From contig NZ_LLWH01000157.1 in NCBI RefSeq assembly GCF_001411475.1, positions 1-44,908 of the forward strand: a stretch of DNA of 44,908 nucleotides, read 5' to 3'. The translations under genes were made by a program, and so were the position numbers. Within the stretch, counting starts at the first letter, position 1. Each line of letters begins with the position of its first letter. This document shows positions 16,515 through 24,087 of this stretch, piece after piece. The notes below the pieces were generated by a model, which saw only the letters and a list, made by a program, of their open reading frames with translations, ran no database searches and was not told where the DNA came from. This DNA is from Pseudomonas endophytica. GTDB taxonomy: Bacteria; Pseudomonadota; Gammaproteobacteria; Pseudomonadales; Pseudomonadaceae.

Positions 16515-17486
16515 ATGGGGAGAGTCATTGCTGCTGCGGTTTATAGCGAAGGCAAAAAAGTCAGTGATATTACGCTGGATGAAGGCAGCGCCTGGGCAGC
16601 CAAGCCTGGGCACTTTGTCTGGATTGGCTTGGAACAACCCGACCCCCAAGAGCTGAGCAACTTGCAACGCCAGTTCAATCTGCATGAACTGGCCATTGAA
16701 GACGCCTTGGAGCAACACAGCCGACCGAAGCTCGAAACCTTTGGCGACGCGCTGTTTATCGTCACCTACTCGCCTGTTCGCCATGAAGGCAAATTAGAGT
16801 TCGTTGAAACACATATCTTTGCTGGCAATGGTTACATCATCACCAGCCGCAATGGTCACTCCGCCTCCTACCGCTCTGTGCGCCAACGTTGCGAAGCGCG
16901 CCCGCTTTTGCTGGAGCATGGCGAGGATTTTGTGCTGTATGCCTTGCTCGATTTTGTCACCGAAAGCTATCAGCCGGTCAGTGAGGCTATCCACGCCGAA
17001 ATCGAGTTGCTTGAACACACGATCATGGGCAATACGCTCAATGAAGCTGACATCTTAAAACTTCACAGTTTACGCCGCGATGTGCTGCGACTGCGTCGGT
17101 ACGTGGCGCCCATGGTCGAGGTCAGTGAGGAACTGCAGCGCCTCAGCTTCCCTTTTATTGACAAAAATATGCGCCCGTATTTTCGCGATGTGCAAATTCA
17201 TGTCACCCGGCAAATGGAAGACCTCACCACGTTGCGCGACGTTGCCAGCCAAACCATTGAAATGGTGGTGTTGCTGGAGTCATCACGGCAAAGCATTACG
17301 CAACGCAAATTCGCTGCGTGGGCGGCTATCTTGGCGTTTCCAACGGCTGTCGCAGGCATCTACGGCATGAACTTTCAGTACATGCCAGAGCTGACTTGGC
17401 ACTATGGCTATTTCGGCATATTGGGCTTTATTGCAGTGGGCGTGACAGGCTTGTGGACGAGTTTCAAACGTTCGGGTTGGCTGTAA
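16515..17486 (+). CDS. CorA-family magnesium/divalent metal transporter
   Basis: This 323-residue inner-membrane channel protein is of the CorA family (Mg2+, Co2+ or Ni2+). It has a large cytoplasmic N-terminal domain with the long stalk helix, and then two C-terminal membrane helices. The selectivity motif Gly284-Met285-Asn286 sits in IYGMNF after the first helix (WAAILAFPTAVAGI). Between the helices YMPELTWHYG replaces the usual MPE loop with its MPEL intact. The C-terminus ends FKRSGWL. The start at 16515 lacks a strong Shine-Dalgarno, but the N-terminal protein pattern begins there. It stands alone between the acyltransferase and a convergent amidotransferase. Confidence 0.93.
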   Translation: MGRVIAAAVYSEGKKVSDITLDEGSAWAAKPGHFVWIGLEQPDPQELSNLQRQFNLHELAIEDALEQHSRPKLETFGDALFIVTYSPVRHEGKLEFVETHIFAGNGYIITSRNGHSASYRSVRQRCEARPLLLEHGEDFVLYALLDFVTESYQPVSEAIHAEIELLEHTIMGNTLNEADILKLHSLRRDVLRLRRYVAPMVEVSEELQRLSFPFIDKNMRPYFRDVQIHVTRQMEDLTTLRDVASQTIEMVVLLESSRQSITQRKFAAWAAILAFPTAVAGIYGMNFQYMPELTWHYGYFGILGFIAVGVTGLWTSFKRSGWL

Positions 17487-17501
17487 AGACGCCGCACACT
17501 G

Positions 17502-17560
17502 TGAGAGCGAGGGCGTCTCGCGATCTTCATAAGCAAACGATCGCGAGGCAAGCTCGCTCA
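17502..17560. repeat. REP-type inverted repeat between convergent genes
   Basis: TGAGAGCGAGGGCGTCTCGCGATC and its inverted copy (GATCGCGAGGCAAGCTCGCTCA) flank a 15-base spacer. It is of the GCGAGC subtype and lies between the CorA and amidotransferase genes, likely a shared 3' structure. Confidence 0.7.
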
Positions 17561-17574
17561 TACACTTTGGGGTA

Positions 17575-18303
17575 TTAGGCCGATTTAGCCGCCGGCTTGT
17601 TCGCCACAAAGCGCATCATCCACTCGGCAACGGTCCGACCATGATGGTCGTTTTCCAAGCTGGCGATGCCTTTGCTGTAAATCTGCTCGCCCAAATGCTC
17701 TTGGCGCAGATCAAGCAAGGCACGCGAGTAATCGTGGATAAACTCGGGGTGACCCTGGAAGCACAACACTTGGTCATTGATGTGGTAAGCCGCAAACGGG
17801 CAGAAATCGCTGGAGGCAACCACTGTGGCGTTTTCCGGCAAGGCCGTGACTTGGTCCTGATGGCTGATCAACAGTGTTAGGTCTTCAACCATCGGGCTCA
17901 TCCACGGCGCTTTGGCGGCCAATTTGTATTGGTGGGTGCCCACGCCCCAGCCTTGGGTTGCCCGCTCGCTCTTACCTCCCAGCAGTAACGCCAACAACTG
18001 GTGGCCAAAACAAACCCCCAACAATTTGTCACCGCGCTCATAGCGTGTCAGCAAGTATTCTTTGAGGGTTTGAATCCAGGGGTCGGTGCCAAAAGAATCA
18101 GCCTTGCTACCGGTCACTAGGTAAGCGTCATACACCTCATCATCCGATGGGTATTGCCCACTCACTACGTTGAAGATTGTGAATTGCGCAGCAATGGGTT
18201 GCTCAGAGAACAAGCGCTTGAACATCTGCCCGTAGCCTTGGTACTGGTCAATAAATTCGGGGCGCAGAACGTCCGTTTCCAAAATGCAGATGCGTAGTGA
18301 CAT
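17575..18303 (-). CDS. Class I glutamine amidotransferase-like protein
   Basis: This 242-residue stand-alone GATase1-fold protein hydrolyses a glutamine or gamma-glutamyl amide. The triad is visible: nucleophile Cys98 in LLGVCFGHQLLA, His185 and Glu187 in CFQGHPEF. Related pseudomonad proteins are labelled GMP-synthase-like amidotransferase without a proven substrate. No synthetase partner is adjacent, so a free amidase or gamma-glutamyl hydrolase role is possible. The start ATG at 18303 is supported by the standard N-terminal MSLRICILETD. The following 400 bases hold no gene except the small ORF at 18707. Confidence 0.88.
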   Translation of the reverse strand: MSLRICILETDVLRPEFIDQYQGYGQMFKRLFSEQPIAAQFTIFNVVSGQYPSDDEVYDAYLVTGSKADSFGTDPWIQTLKEYLLTRYERGDKLLGVCFGHQLLALLLGGKSERATQGWGVGTHQYKLAAKAPWMSPMVEDLTLLISHQDQVTALPENATVVASSDFCPFAAYHINDQVLCFQGHPEFIHDYSRALLDLRQEHLGEQIYSKGIASLENDHHGRTVAEWMMRFVANKPAAKSA

Positions 18304-18527
18304 AAAAAATACCTGGCACGAAAAGGCGAAATGAATGACTGCAACTCGCTAGAGCCTGCCCTGAAACACTAATTGATGGCAAGTACTGCGCGTACTGAAA
18401 AGGCCCGGGCGCAAACACACCGAGTCAGTGGCGCCAGAAACAAACTCCCGGACGAACGGTAGGTGACTAATGATTTTCAAGGTTAAGGCTTGCATGGTGT
18501 CTAGCAACGGCCTTACAGAGCACACAC

Positions 18528-18547
18528 AAAACGCTTAATAGCGTTTT
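18528..18547. terminator. Perfect hairpin AAAACGCT-TAAT-AGCGTTTT
   Basis: An 8-base perfect stem with a 4-base loop sits in the long gap between the amidotransferase start (18303) and the 31-codon ORF. It has T and A runs on both sides, so it could terminate in either direction. No coding region upstream on either strand needs it, which suggests an unannotated short transcript. The rest of 18304-18700 shows nothing else I can identify. Confidence 0.45.
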
Positions 18548-18706
18548 AAAAACTAAATGCACTTGAATGATTTGAAAAGGTTCTAAGCCCCGTGTTACGC
18601 CGCCTCTACTGTTAAGCCTGTCAATGGGCAAGACGCTTTTTTAAGAGATTTACGCCCTTATCGCAGAACAATGGGGTTCAGGAAAAACAACAATAGGCAG
18701 GTCGCC

Positions 18707-18802
18707 ATGTTCAAACACACGAAATTACGTCAAGCCGGGCTTATCCTCTTCGCAACTACCTTGCTGTTGATTGTGCCGAACCTGACCAAGGTTATCGGCT
18801 AA
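18707..18802 (+). CDS. 31-residue single-helix membrane peptide
   Basis: An ATG preceded by AGGCAGGT (spacing about 5) opens a 31-codon frame ending in TAA. The peptide starts with a basic segment (MFKHTKLRQ), followed by a hydrophobic helix of about 15 residues (AGLILFATTLLLIV) and a short polar tail PNLTKVIG. This is the layout of small inner-membrane proteins. I do not recognise a named family. It is followed 130 bases later by a strong bidirectional hairpin. It is too short for most gene callers. A small toxin, a regulator of a membrane enzyme or a stress peptide are all possible. Confidence 0.55.
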   Translation: MFKHTKLRQAGLILFATTLLLIVPNLTKVIG

Positions 18803-18931
18803 GGTGCCGCTTTTGTATGCAGGCTCTAGGTACTTAAACGGCTTTCAATCCACTACGACACACTCAGTTGCAGCAGATGACAGAACGCAAAATCAACACC
18901 TCATTCACTCAACAGCGTCACGTAAAAAATA

Positions 18932-18958
18932 AAACGGCTAGCCCAAGGCTAGCCGTTT
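18932..18958. terminator. Bidirectional terminator hairpin
   Basis: AAACGGCTAG and CTAGCCGTTT form a perfect 10-base stem with a 7-base loop. It lies between the small membrane-peptide ORF and the convergent rraB gene, with A/T flanks on both sides, and fits an intrinsic terminator used from both strands. Confidence 0.8.
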
Positions 18959-18976
18959 ACACAACCTCCAATAACG

Positions 18977-19318
18977 TTAGTTCAGAAGGCCACGCACCTC
19001 CTGCTTAACACCCCAGCCTTCAACAATTCCACCTAGCGGGGCAACAACCGCTTCGAAATTCTGCTCAAAGTCTCCGATACCCCCATAGGTCGCGTGCATC
19101 ACCTTGCTTAACTCAAGGTGCCAAGTACCGTCCTCACTCACATTGATCTGAGCATTCAGGGACTCACCACAAAATTTGCCTGCTGCTCTGCGCGCCCGCT
19201 CCTCATCCGGGAAGATCGCGTAAAACTCAATAGGATGGATACGTGCAAAATCAAAACCGCCTTCTTTCATGCGGCGCAGCACAAAGCTGCTGAGGTCTTC
19301 TTGATGGGCTGTGCTCAT
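18977..19318 (-). CDS. rraB: Ribonuclease E inhibitor RraB-family protein
   Basis: This 113-residue cytosolic protein has the RraB fold. In E. coli RraB binds RNase E and changes mRNA turnover; the same role is inferred here. Recognisable segments are LRRMKEGGFDF, HPIEFYAIFPDEERARRAA and YGGIGDFEQNFEAVVAPLGG with GWGVKQEV near the end. I chose the ATG at 19318 because GAGGAGG lies 9 bases upstream; the open frame reaches 19408 but the extra 30 residues do not look conserved. The terminator at 18932 follows its stop. Confidence 0.85.
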   Translation of the reverse strand: MSTAHQEDLSSFVLRRMKEGGFDFARIHPIEFYAIFPDEERARRAAGKFCGESLNAQINVSEDGTWHLELSKVMHATYGGIGDFEQNFEAVVAPLGGIVEGWGVKQEVRGLLN

Positions 19319-19541
19319 GAAACGTCCTCCTCGCAATGGATAGACATTCAGCGCTCTCGTGACGCCAGCCGATGTGCCGGGCAGAGAGTATAAGCATGTA
19401 GCGAACAAGATCAGAGCCAGTCGAATACTTCGCTGGTCTGGGTGCAGAGTAGACCTGTCAGATAATCTCTGCCAAGAGGGAAAATAAAATTTAGTGCATT
19501 TAAACGAATACAGATCACACTCAAAAGCACAGGGCTCGGCA

Positions 19542-19590
19542 CCTGGACAGATGCGCTGTCCAGGACCAGCCCAACGGCCTTGCTGGCCGT
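19542..19590 (-). terminator. Tandem hairpins after the START-domain gene
   Basis: CCTGGACAG/CTGTCCAGG (loop of 5) and ACGGCC/GGCCGT (loop of 5) lie just downstream of the START-domain stop on the minus strand. Together they probably form the 3' end of that transcript. No long U run is seen. Confidence 0.6.
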
Positions 19591-19593
19591 GAG

Positions 19594-20199
19594 TTACTTC
19601 TCTGCGCGCTCTTTAAGCGCTTTGAGGGTCTTGAACGGGGCATCTACCACAAACTTGTTGGCAACCATTGCAGGTACGCTGCCGCCTGGCTCGGTGTGAA
19701 CCTGATACGTGACCTCAGTCAGGTTGTCGCCTTTAGGCACCAGCTTCCAGAAACCGTCAACCTGAGCGACGCGCACAAAGCCTTTTTCTTCAGGCATGTA
19801 AGTGGGGACGCCTTTTAAGTTGCGGGTCAGCGTACCGTCTGGCGCAACGGTCGTCGTCACTTCAAGAATGGAGTCGCGAGGGGTCACAGGCCAAGGCGTA
19901 TTGAACTGAGTGTAGGTCCAACTCTTGTCTCCCTCATGCTTGAGCAGCTTTTGGGTTTTACACTCATGGATCCAAGAACATGCGCCTGCAACGTCTTCTT
20001 GCAAACCCTTGATTTTGGCCAGCGGCGCATTGATGAGAGTCACGCCTTGGTAGGCCTTGTAATCGGAGCCTGGGACTTCACTCAAAGAGACTTTAATGCC
20101 GTCTTCGTTCTTGGCCACTTTCCAATCTTCAGCATGGACCACGCCCACTAGCAGAACACTCAAACCACACGCCATTGCTACTCGATGTAACGAACCCAT
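19594..20199 (-). CDS. Exported START-domain lipid-binding protein
   Basis: This is a protein of about 201 residues with a signal peptide (MGSLHRVAMACGLSVLLVGV, cleaved after VHA) followed by a START/Bet v1-like domain, whose fold has a deep hydrophobic pocket for lipids. Segments such as WKVAKNEDGIKVSLSEVPGS, NTPWPVTPRDSILEVTT and VDGFWKLVPKGDNLTEVTY are typical of bacterial START proteins. The role is unknown; binding of a lipid or polyketide in the periplasm is the general inference. I chose the ATG at 20199, which gives a clean signal peptide and is preceded by GGAAT; the frame extends to 20274 into the upstream gene. It follows the YkgJ gene by 47 bases and may be co-transcribed with it. 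Confidence 0.85.
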   Translation of the reverse strand: MGSLHRVAMACGLSVLLVGVVHAEDWKVAKNEDGIKVSLSEVPGSDYKAYQGVTLINAPLAKIKGLQEDVAGACSWIHECKTQKLLKHEGDKSWTYTQFNTPWPVTPRDSILEVTTTVAPDGTLTRNLKGVPTYMPEEKGFVRVAQVDGFWKLVPKGDNLTEVTYQVHTEPGGSVPAMVANKFVVDAPFKTLKALKERAEK

Positions 20200-20246
20200 T
20201 GTCTTATTCCTTATTTTTGAAGGTTTGTACACTGAACACGAATGCA

Positions 20247-20501
20247 CTAAGCCGCCGTCATCTGCTCCCACCAACCGATCAGGTTGACAGCCTCTTCTCT
20301 ATTGCTGCCGCACACCTCTATGTCTGCCTTAAACGATGCGCACACAGCGGGACGTTCTGGCTGGCCGAACAAACCACATAAATAATCGACAGATAGATGT
20401 AAGCAGCGTTCCCCTGCGGGTTTGCCATTAGGCATGCCGGGGATCGGTGTACTGATGGAGGGTGCTATACAACAAGCGCCACAGCCTTCACGGCAATTCA
20501 T
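20247..20501 (-). CDS. YkgJ-family cysteine cluster protein
   Basis: This 84-residue protein belongs to the YkgJ/zinc-iron chelating cysteine-cluster family. The N-terminal CREGCGACC and later Cys residues (CLHL, YLCGLF, AVCASF, EVCGS) are spaced to bind a metal, probably zinc or an iron-sulfur cluster; the biochemical role of the family is unknown. The start MNCREGCGACC matches the family N-terminus. A TGACT-N4-AGTCA palindrome lies about 97 bases upstream of its ATG. The START-domain gene follows on the same strand. Confidence 0.88.
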   Translation of the reverse strand: MNCREGCGACCIAPSISTPIPGMPNGKPAGERCLHLSVDYLCGLFGQPERPAVCASFKADIEVCGSNREEAVNLIGWWEQMTAA

Positions 20502-20597
20502 GACGTGAGCTCCTCGGTAGGGGCAAAGTGCATTGATGACAAGGGATAGTACTCGCTAGAACGAGCGTTTGAAATTGGCCGTTCAGCAGAATCTAAG

Positions 20598-20611
20598 TGA
20601 CTGAACAGTCA
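20598..20611. promoter_or_regulatory. Second TGACT-N4-AGTCA palindrome
   Basis: TGACTGAACAGTCA, flanked by CTAA and TTTAG that extend the symmetry, sits in the promoter region of the YkgJ gene. It shares arms and spacing with the site at 14660, suggesting one regulator controls both genes. Confidence 0.5.
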
Positions 20612-20642
20612 GTTTAGAAGCCGGTTTTCAGTCATTAGGCAC

Positions 20643-21116
20643 TTATTGTTTGAATTCAAAGTCGAGCGCTGCGCCTTCGATTTCATTTTGTCGCGCTTCG
20701 TTACGCATTTGCAGGCCCATCTCATTGCTTAGCAAACGCCCGTTCAATTGAAAAGGGCTCTCATCGGGCTGCTTTTCGGCAAACATATTGGGCAGCAACG
20801 GTTTGTGCACAGGCATAGGGACGGCCCCTAAGGGGCGCAGTTGGCGGACCATTTCAGGTGGCAAGCTCAAGTCAATCGCAGTTTCCGGCACACGCTTCTT
20901 TTTCGTTTTGGACGCCGACTGAGATTTTTTTAACTTGGAGGCAGGCTTTTTAGCCGGTGCTTTTTGCGTAGGTGCCGCAGACTTGACAGGCGTACTACCG
21001 GCTGTCGATTGAGCAGTGGTCGTTTCGGATGCCGACGGACTCGCCAACGCACCCTGCGCGCTAAACGCAGCCAGCACACCTGCCAAGATAAGCCCTACAC
21101 AATAAGTCGCTCTCAT
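20643..21116 (-). CDS. Lysine-rich exported protein of unknown function
   Basis: This is a protein of about 157 residues. A signal peptide (MRATYCVGLILAGVLAAFSA, cleaved near GALA) is followed by a low-complexity stretch rich in Ser, Thr, Ala, Lys and Pro (about residues 28-75, for example APAKKPASKLKKSQSASKTKKKR) and a more ordered C-terminal part with LPPEMVRQLRPLGAVPMP and PFQLNGRLLSNE. Similar proteins are sometimes mislabelled as translation initiation factor because of the Lys/Ala region. The ATG at 21116 follows GGGAG; a GTG at 21125 is less likely. A basic periplasmic linker or envelope-binding protein is the most I would say. Confidence 0.8.
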   Translation of the reverse strand: MRATYCVGLILAGVLAAFSAQGALASPSASETTTAQSTAGSTPVKSAAPTQKAPAKKPASKLKKSQSASKTKKKRVPETAIDLSLPPEMVRQLRPLGAVPMPVHKPLLPNMFAEKQPDESPFQLNGRLLSNEMGLQMRNEARQNEIEGAALDFEFKQ

Positions 21117-21219
21117 AACTCCCACGGTCTTGATCGTTTAGGCTCCCATGCTGGCGCGTATGACACGTCAAGACAAGTCTAATGTAACCAAATGGCCATA
21201 CCACACAGCCCTTACCCTC

Positions 21220-22659
21220 TTAATACAGGCTTGCTGTTTCTTGGCACAGTTGACTGGCAAGCATGCCCAGCGTCATCAGCGCCCGCTCAGCCTCTTTGTT
21301 CCAAGGCGTGCCACAGTTGAGTCGAATGCAGTGATTAAACTGCTCGGTATTACTGAAAATAAGCCCGGGGGCGATACTGATACCTTGCTGCAAAGCCCGC
21401 ACGTGCAGCTCTTGGGTATTAACCCTACCCGGCAAACTGACCCACAAAATGAACCCGCCGCTCGGGCGCGATATTTGTGTGCCTTCGGGAAAAAATTGCT
21501 GAACCGCCAGTTGGAATGCGCTCAAATTTTTACGGTATTCCTGTCGGATATGCCGTAAATGACGGTCGTATCCACCGTTTTCAAGGTAAGCCGCCACCCC
21601 CATTTGCGTCACGCTGCACGCCGAATGAGTCGTGAAAGTTTGCAGTCGCTGGATTTCTTGCTGATATTTACCCGCGATCATCCAGCCGATTCGTACGCCA
21701 GGTGACAAGGTTTTAGAAAAACTCGAGCAGTACACTACGCGATCAAGACGATCATAGGCTTTTAGGGCTTTGGTGCGCCCCACCTCAAACATGAGTTCGC
21801 CATAGATGTCGTCTTCAACGATTTGAATGTCAAAGTCTGAAGCCAGACGCAGCAAATGCTTTTGCCGCTCTTCAGGCATTGTGCCCCCCAGTGGATTACT
21901 CAAGCGCGTGGTCAAGACCAATGCCTTGATCGGCCACTGATTAGCCGCCAGTTGTAAGGCTTCAAGGCTCATGCCGGTGGCTGGATCGCTAGGGATCTCG
22001 ATGACTTTCAGGCCCAGCAGATCAGCCAATTGCAGTAAGCCGTAATACGTGGGCGACTCGGCTGCAATCAAGTCGCCAGGGCGGGTCAGTACCCGCAGCG
22101 ACATTTGCAGAGCGTCCACACAGCCGTGGGTAATGATGACTTCCGAAGGATCGACCACCACACCCGCGTCACGCATACGGATCGCAACCTGACGACGCAA
22201 CGGCTCAAAACCAGGGCTGAACATGTAGCTGAAAGCACGTGGGCTGTGAAAGCGCGTGACTTTGGCCAATTGCTGATGCAGGGCGCGTACCGGTAAATAG
22301 TCGACACTCGGCACCGCAGCGCCCAGCGGGAAAACCCCTTCGCGACGCGACTCAACCAACACTTGCTGAATAATACTACTGCGGGTTACCAGCCCTGGGC
22401 GCTCAACACGGGCGATGTCAGGGGTCGAGGCTGTCAGGGCCGGGGTCTGATGGACGTAATAGCCCGACTGAGGCCGGGCCCGGATTAAGCCTTGATCTTC
22501 AAGATTGGCGTAGGCCTGCAACACCGTCGCGTGGCTGACATTGAGTTGTGAACTCATCTTGCGCACCGAGGGCACACGCTCGCCCGGTTGATAGACGCCA
22601 CGCCGAATATCCTCAGCCAGTTGCTGAGCAATACGTTGATAAAGCAAAAGATTGGTCAT
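21220..22659 (-). CDS. MocR-type GntR/aminotransferase regulator
   Basis: This 479-residue regulator fuses an N-terminal GntR winged helix-turn-helix (residues 1-72: RIAQQLAEDIRRGVYQPGER, NVSHATVLQAYANLE) to a fold-type I aminotransferase domain. The pyridoxal phosphate lysine is Lys316 in SSFSKTLSPGVRIGW; Asp283 in VEDDIYGE and Asn255-Pro256 are the usual cofactor contacts. The domain normally senses an amino acid or PLP derivative rather than catalysing transamination in vivo. The target genes are unknown: its divergent upstream side holds only a REP and the OmpA-type operon end. Confidence 0.92.
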   Translation of the reverse strand: MTNLLLYQRIAQQLAEDIRRGVYQPGERVPSVRKMSSQLNVSHATVLQAYANLEDQGLIRARPQSGYYVHQTPALTASTPDIARVERPGLVTRSSIIQQVLVESRREGVFPLGAAVPSVDYLPVRALHQQLAKVTRFHSPRAFSYMFSPGFEPLRRQVAIRMRDAGVVVDPSEVIITHGCVDALQMSLRVLTRPGDLIAAESPTYYGLLQLADLLGLKVIEIPSDPATGMSLEALQLAANQWPIKALVLTTRLSNPLGGTMPEERQKHLLRLASDFDIQIVEDDIYGELMFEVGRTKALKAYDRLDRVVYCSSFSKTLSPGVRIGWMIAGKYQQEIQRLQTFTTHSACSVTQMGVAAYLENGGYDRHLRHIRQEYRKNLSAFQLAVQQFFPEGTQISRPSGGFILWVSLPGRVNTQELHVRALQQGISIAPGLIFSNTEQFNHCIRLNCGTPWNKEAERALMTLGMLASQLCQETASLY

Positions 22660-22820
22660 GGCGCGAGACTCGATGTTCAGTCGTTTTTTTTATTGGAAGC
22701 ATAGGTGTCACGAACAATACCGGAACAGTTTAGAAGTGTACGGGCACAGTTGCCACTCTTCTGGGCCGTACAGGGCGCAGGGGAGCTCAACTGTATGGTT
22801 ATGGTCGTCACAAACGCGCA

Positions 22821-22890
22821 AGGAGCTGCCGCAGGCTGCGATCTTTTTCCGTTTAAAGATCAAAAGATCGCAGCCTGCGGCAGCTCCTAC
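22821..22890. repeat. REP/REPIN palindrome
   Basis: Two inverted copies of the REP core (AGGAGCTGCCGCAGGCTGCG arm and its complement) with a 15- to 20-base spacer lie between the MocR promoter region and the 3' end of the OmpA-type lipoprotein gene. Confidence 0.95.
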
Positions 22891-22909
22891 TGTGTCGTCG
22901 TTAATGCGC

Positions 22910-23725
22910 TTAACGAGCGGCGCCCAACTGGCCTTTCTCGTCGGAAAAGACGATTTCGACCCTGCGATTCTGCGCTCGCCCACGCTCGGTGGCGTTCACA
23001 TCCACAGGGTATTGCTCGCCATAACCGGCGACTTGGACGCGCTTCTCGTCGATACCTAAATCAATCAAAACATCCGCAACGGACTGAGCCCGCGCCAACG
23101 ACAGGGTGAGATTATCGTCAGAGACGCCGGTGTTGTCGGTGTAGCCCTCAATACGCACGATTCGCTTGGGGTTGAGTTGCAGAAACTGCACCAGCTTGAG
23201 GGCCGTGCGGTTAGCCGAATTTTTCAAATCAGCCGCGCCGGTATCGAACAACACATCACCTAAGGTGATGACCAACCCGCGGTCAGTTTGGGTAGTAGCC
23301 AGACTGATGATTTGCTCTTCCAGCCATTTACCCTGCTGCTGAACACTGAGCAACTTGGTTTCGCGCAATGCCAGTTGCAAGCGTTGACGCTCGAGTTCGA
23401 GTTTGGCTGCACGCTCTTCGTTAAGCACTTTTTGCGTGTGCTCACGGGCAATTTCGCTATAGCGCTGGCTGAGGTAAGCGTAGTGCGCGACATCATCACC
23501 ACTGCCCCAATAGCTGGACAACCGATCGGCTCGCGCCAGCGATTCACCGGCACGAATCACGTCTTTAGGCGCAATACGCAGCACATTGTTGTCTTCTTTG
23601 ACCGCTTGGAAATCGCTATTGGCCTCTTGCAACGCCCGATCATTGGCGTGGTGCCCGGCACAACCGGTCAAGCTGATACCACTTAACACCACTGCACTGC
23701 TGAAAACCACGGACTTAACGCTCAT
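22910..23725 (-). CDS. OmpA-family lipoprotein with coiled coil
   Basis: This 271-residue envelope protein has a lipobox LTGCAGH at about residues 19-25, a helical coiled-coil region at about 80-150 (LNEERAAKLELERQRLQLAL) and a C-terminal OmpA-like peptidoglycan-binding domain from about 155 (GDVLFDTGAADLKNSANRTA, IEGYTDNTG, GYGEQYPVDVNATERGRAQN, RRVEIVF). It probably anchors the outer membrane to peptidoglycan. The start overlaps the DUF4398 gene by 4 bases, so the two are translationally coupled; in many pseudomonads the same pair is adjacent and the two domains may act together. Confidence 0.92.
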   Translation of the reverse strand: MSVKSVVFSSAVVLSGISLTGCAGHHANDRALQEANSDFQAVKEDNNVLRIAPKDVIRAGESLARADRLSSYWGSGDDVAHYAYLSQRYSEIAREHTQKVLNEERAAKLELERQRLQLALRETKLLSVQQQGKWLEEQIISLATTQTDRGLVITLGDVLFDTGAADLKNSANRTALKLVQFLQLNPKRIVRIEGYTDNTGVSDDNLTLSLARAQSVADVLIDLGIDEKRVQVAGYGEQYPVDVNATERGRAQNRRVEIVFSDEKGQLGAAR

Positions 23726-24078
23726 TGGGCCTGCGCCAGTTGTTTGTGCAAGCGGGTAATCCGGGTGTTGAGCACGTTCAATTGTTCCTGGCTTTTTTGC
23801 GTTAGAACCCGCGCCTCAGCCAAGCGAGCGTCAAGCTCAGCCTGCTCTGCTTGAATGCGTGCGTCTTTGTAGGACTGTTCAGCCATATCGGCACGGGCGT
23901 GGGTCAGTTTGTCTTCGGCCTGTTGGAGTTCAGGTACATCATCGGCCGTCGCGCCGACAGCTTTGGCTTGCTCCACGGCTTGCTCGGTCAAGCGTATTTG
24001 TTGATTCGGTGCTGGGTCGTTCGCACAACCCGCCAAAGCCAGAACAGCCAAGGCTGCGATAAAAGGTCGAATCGTCAC
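23722..24078 (-). CDS. DUF4398 lipoprotein
   Basis: This 118-residue lipoprotein has a lipobox LAGCAND at about residues 15-21 followed by an extended alpha-helical segment (LTEQAVEQAKAVGATADDVP, ELQQAEDKLTHARADMAEQS, YKDARIQAEQAELDARLAEA) typical of DUF4398. It is small, Ala/Glu-rich and likely forms a helical hairpin. It is the middle gene of the three-gene operon; the following OmpA-type gene starts within its last codons. The role is unknown, but a scaffold for the neighbouring OmpA protein is plausible. Confidence 0.9.
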   Translation of the reverse strand: MTIRPFIAALAVLALAGCANDPAPNQQIRLTEQAVEQAKAVGATADDVPELQQAEDKLTHARADMAEQSYKDARIQAEQAELDARLAEARVLTQKSQEQLNVLNTRITRLHKQLAQAQ

Positions 24079-24087
24079 TAAAAATTC

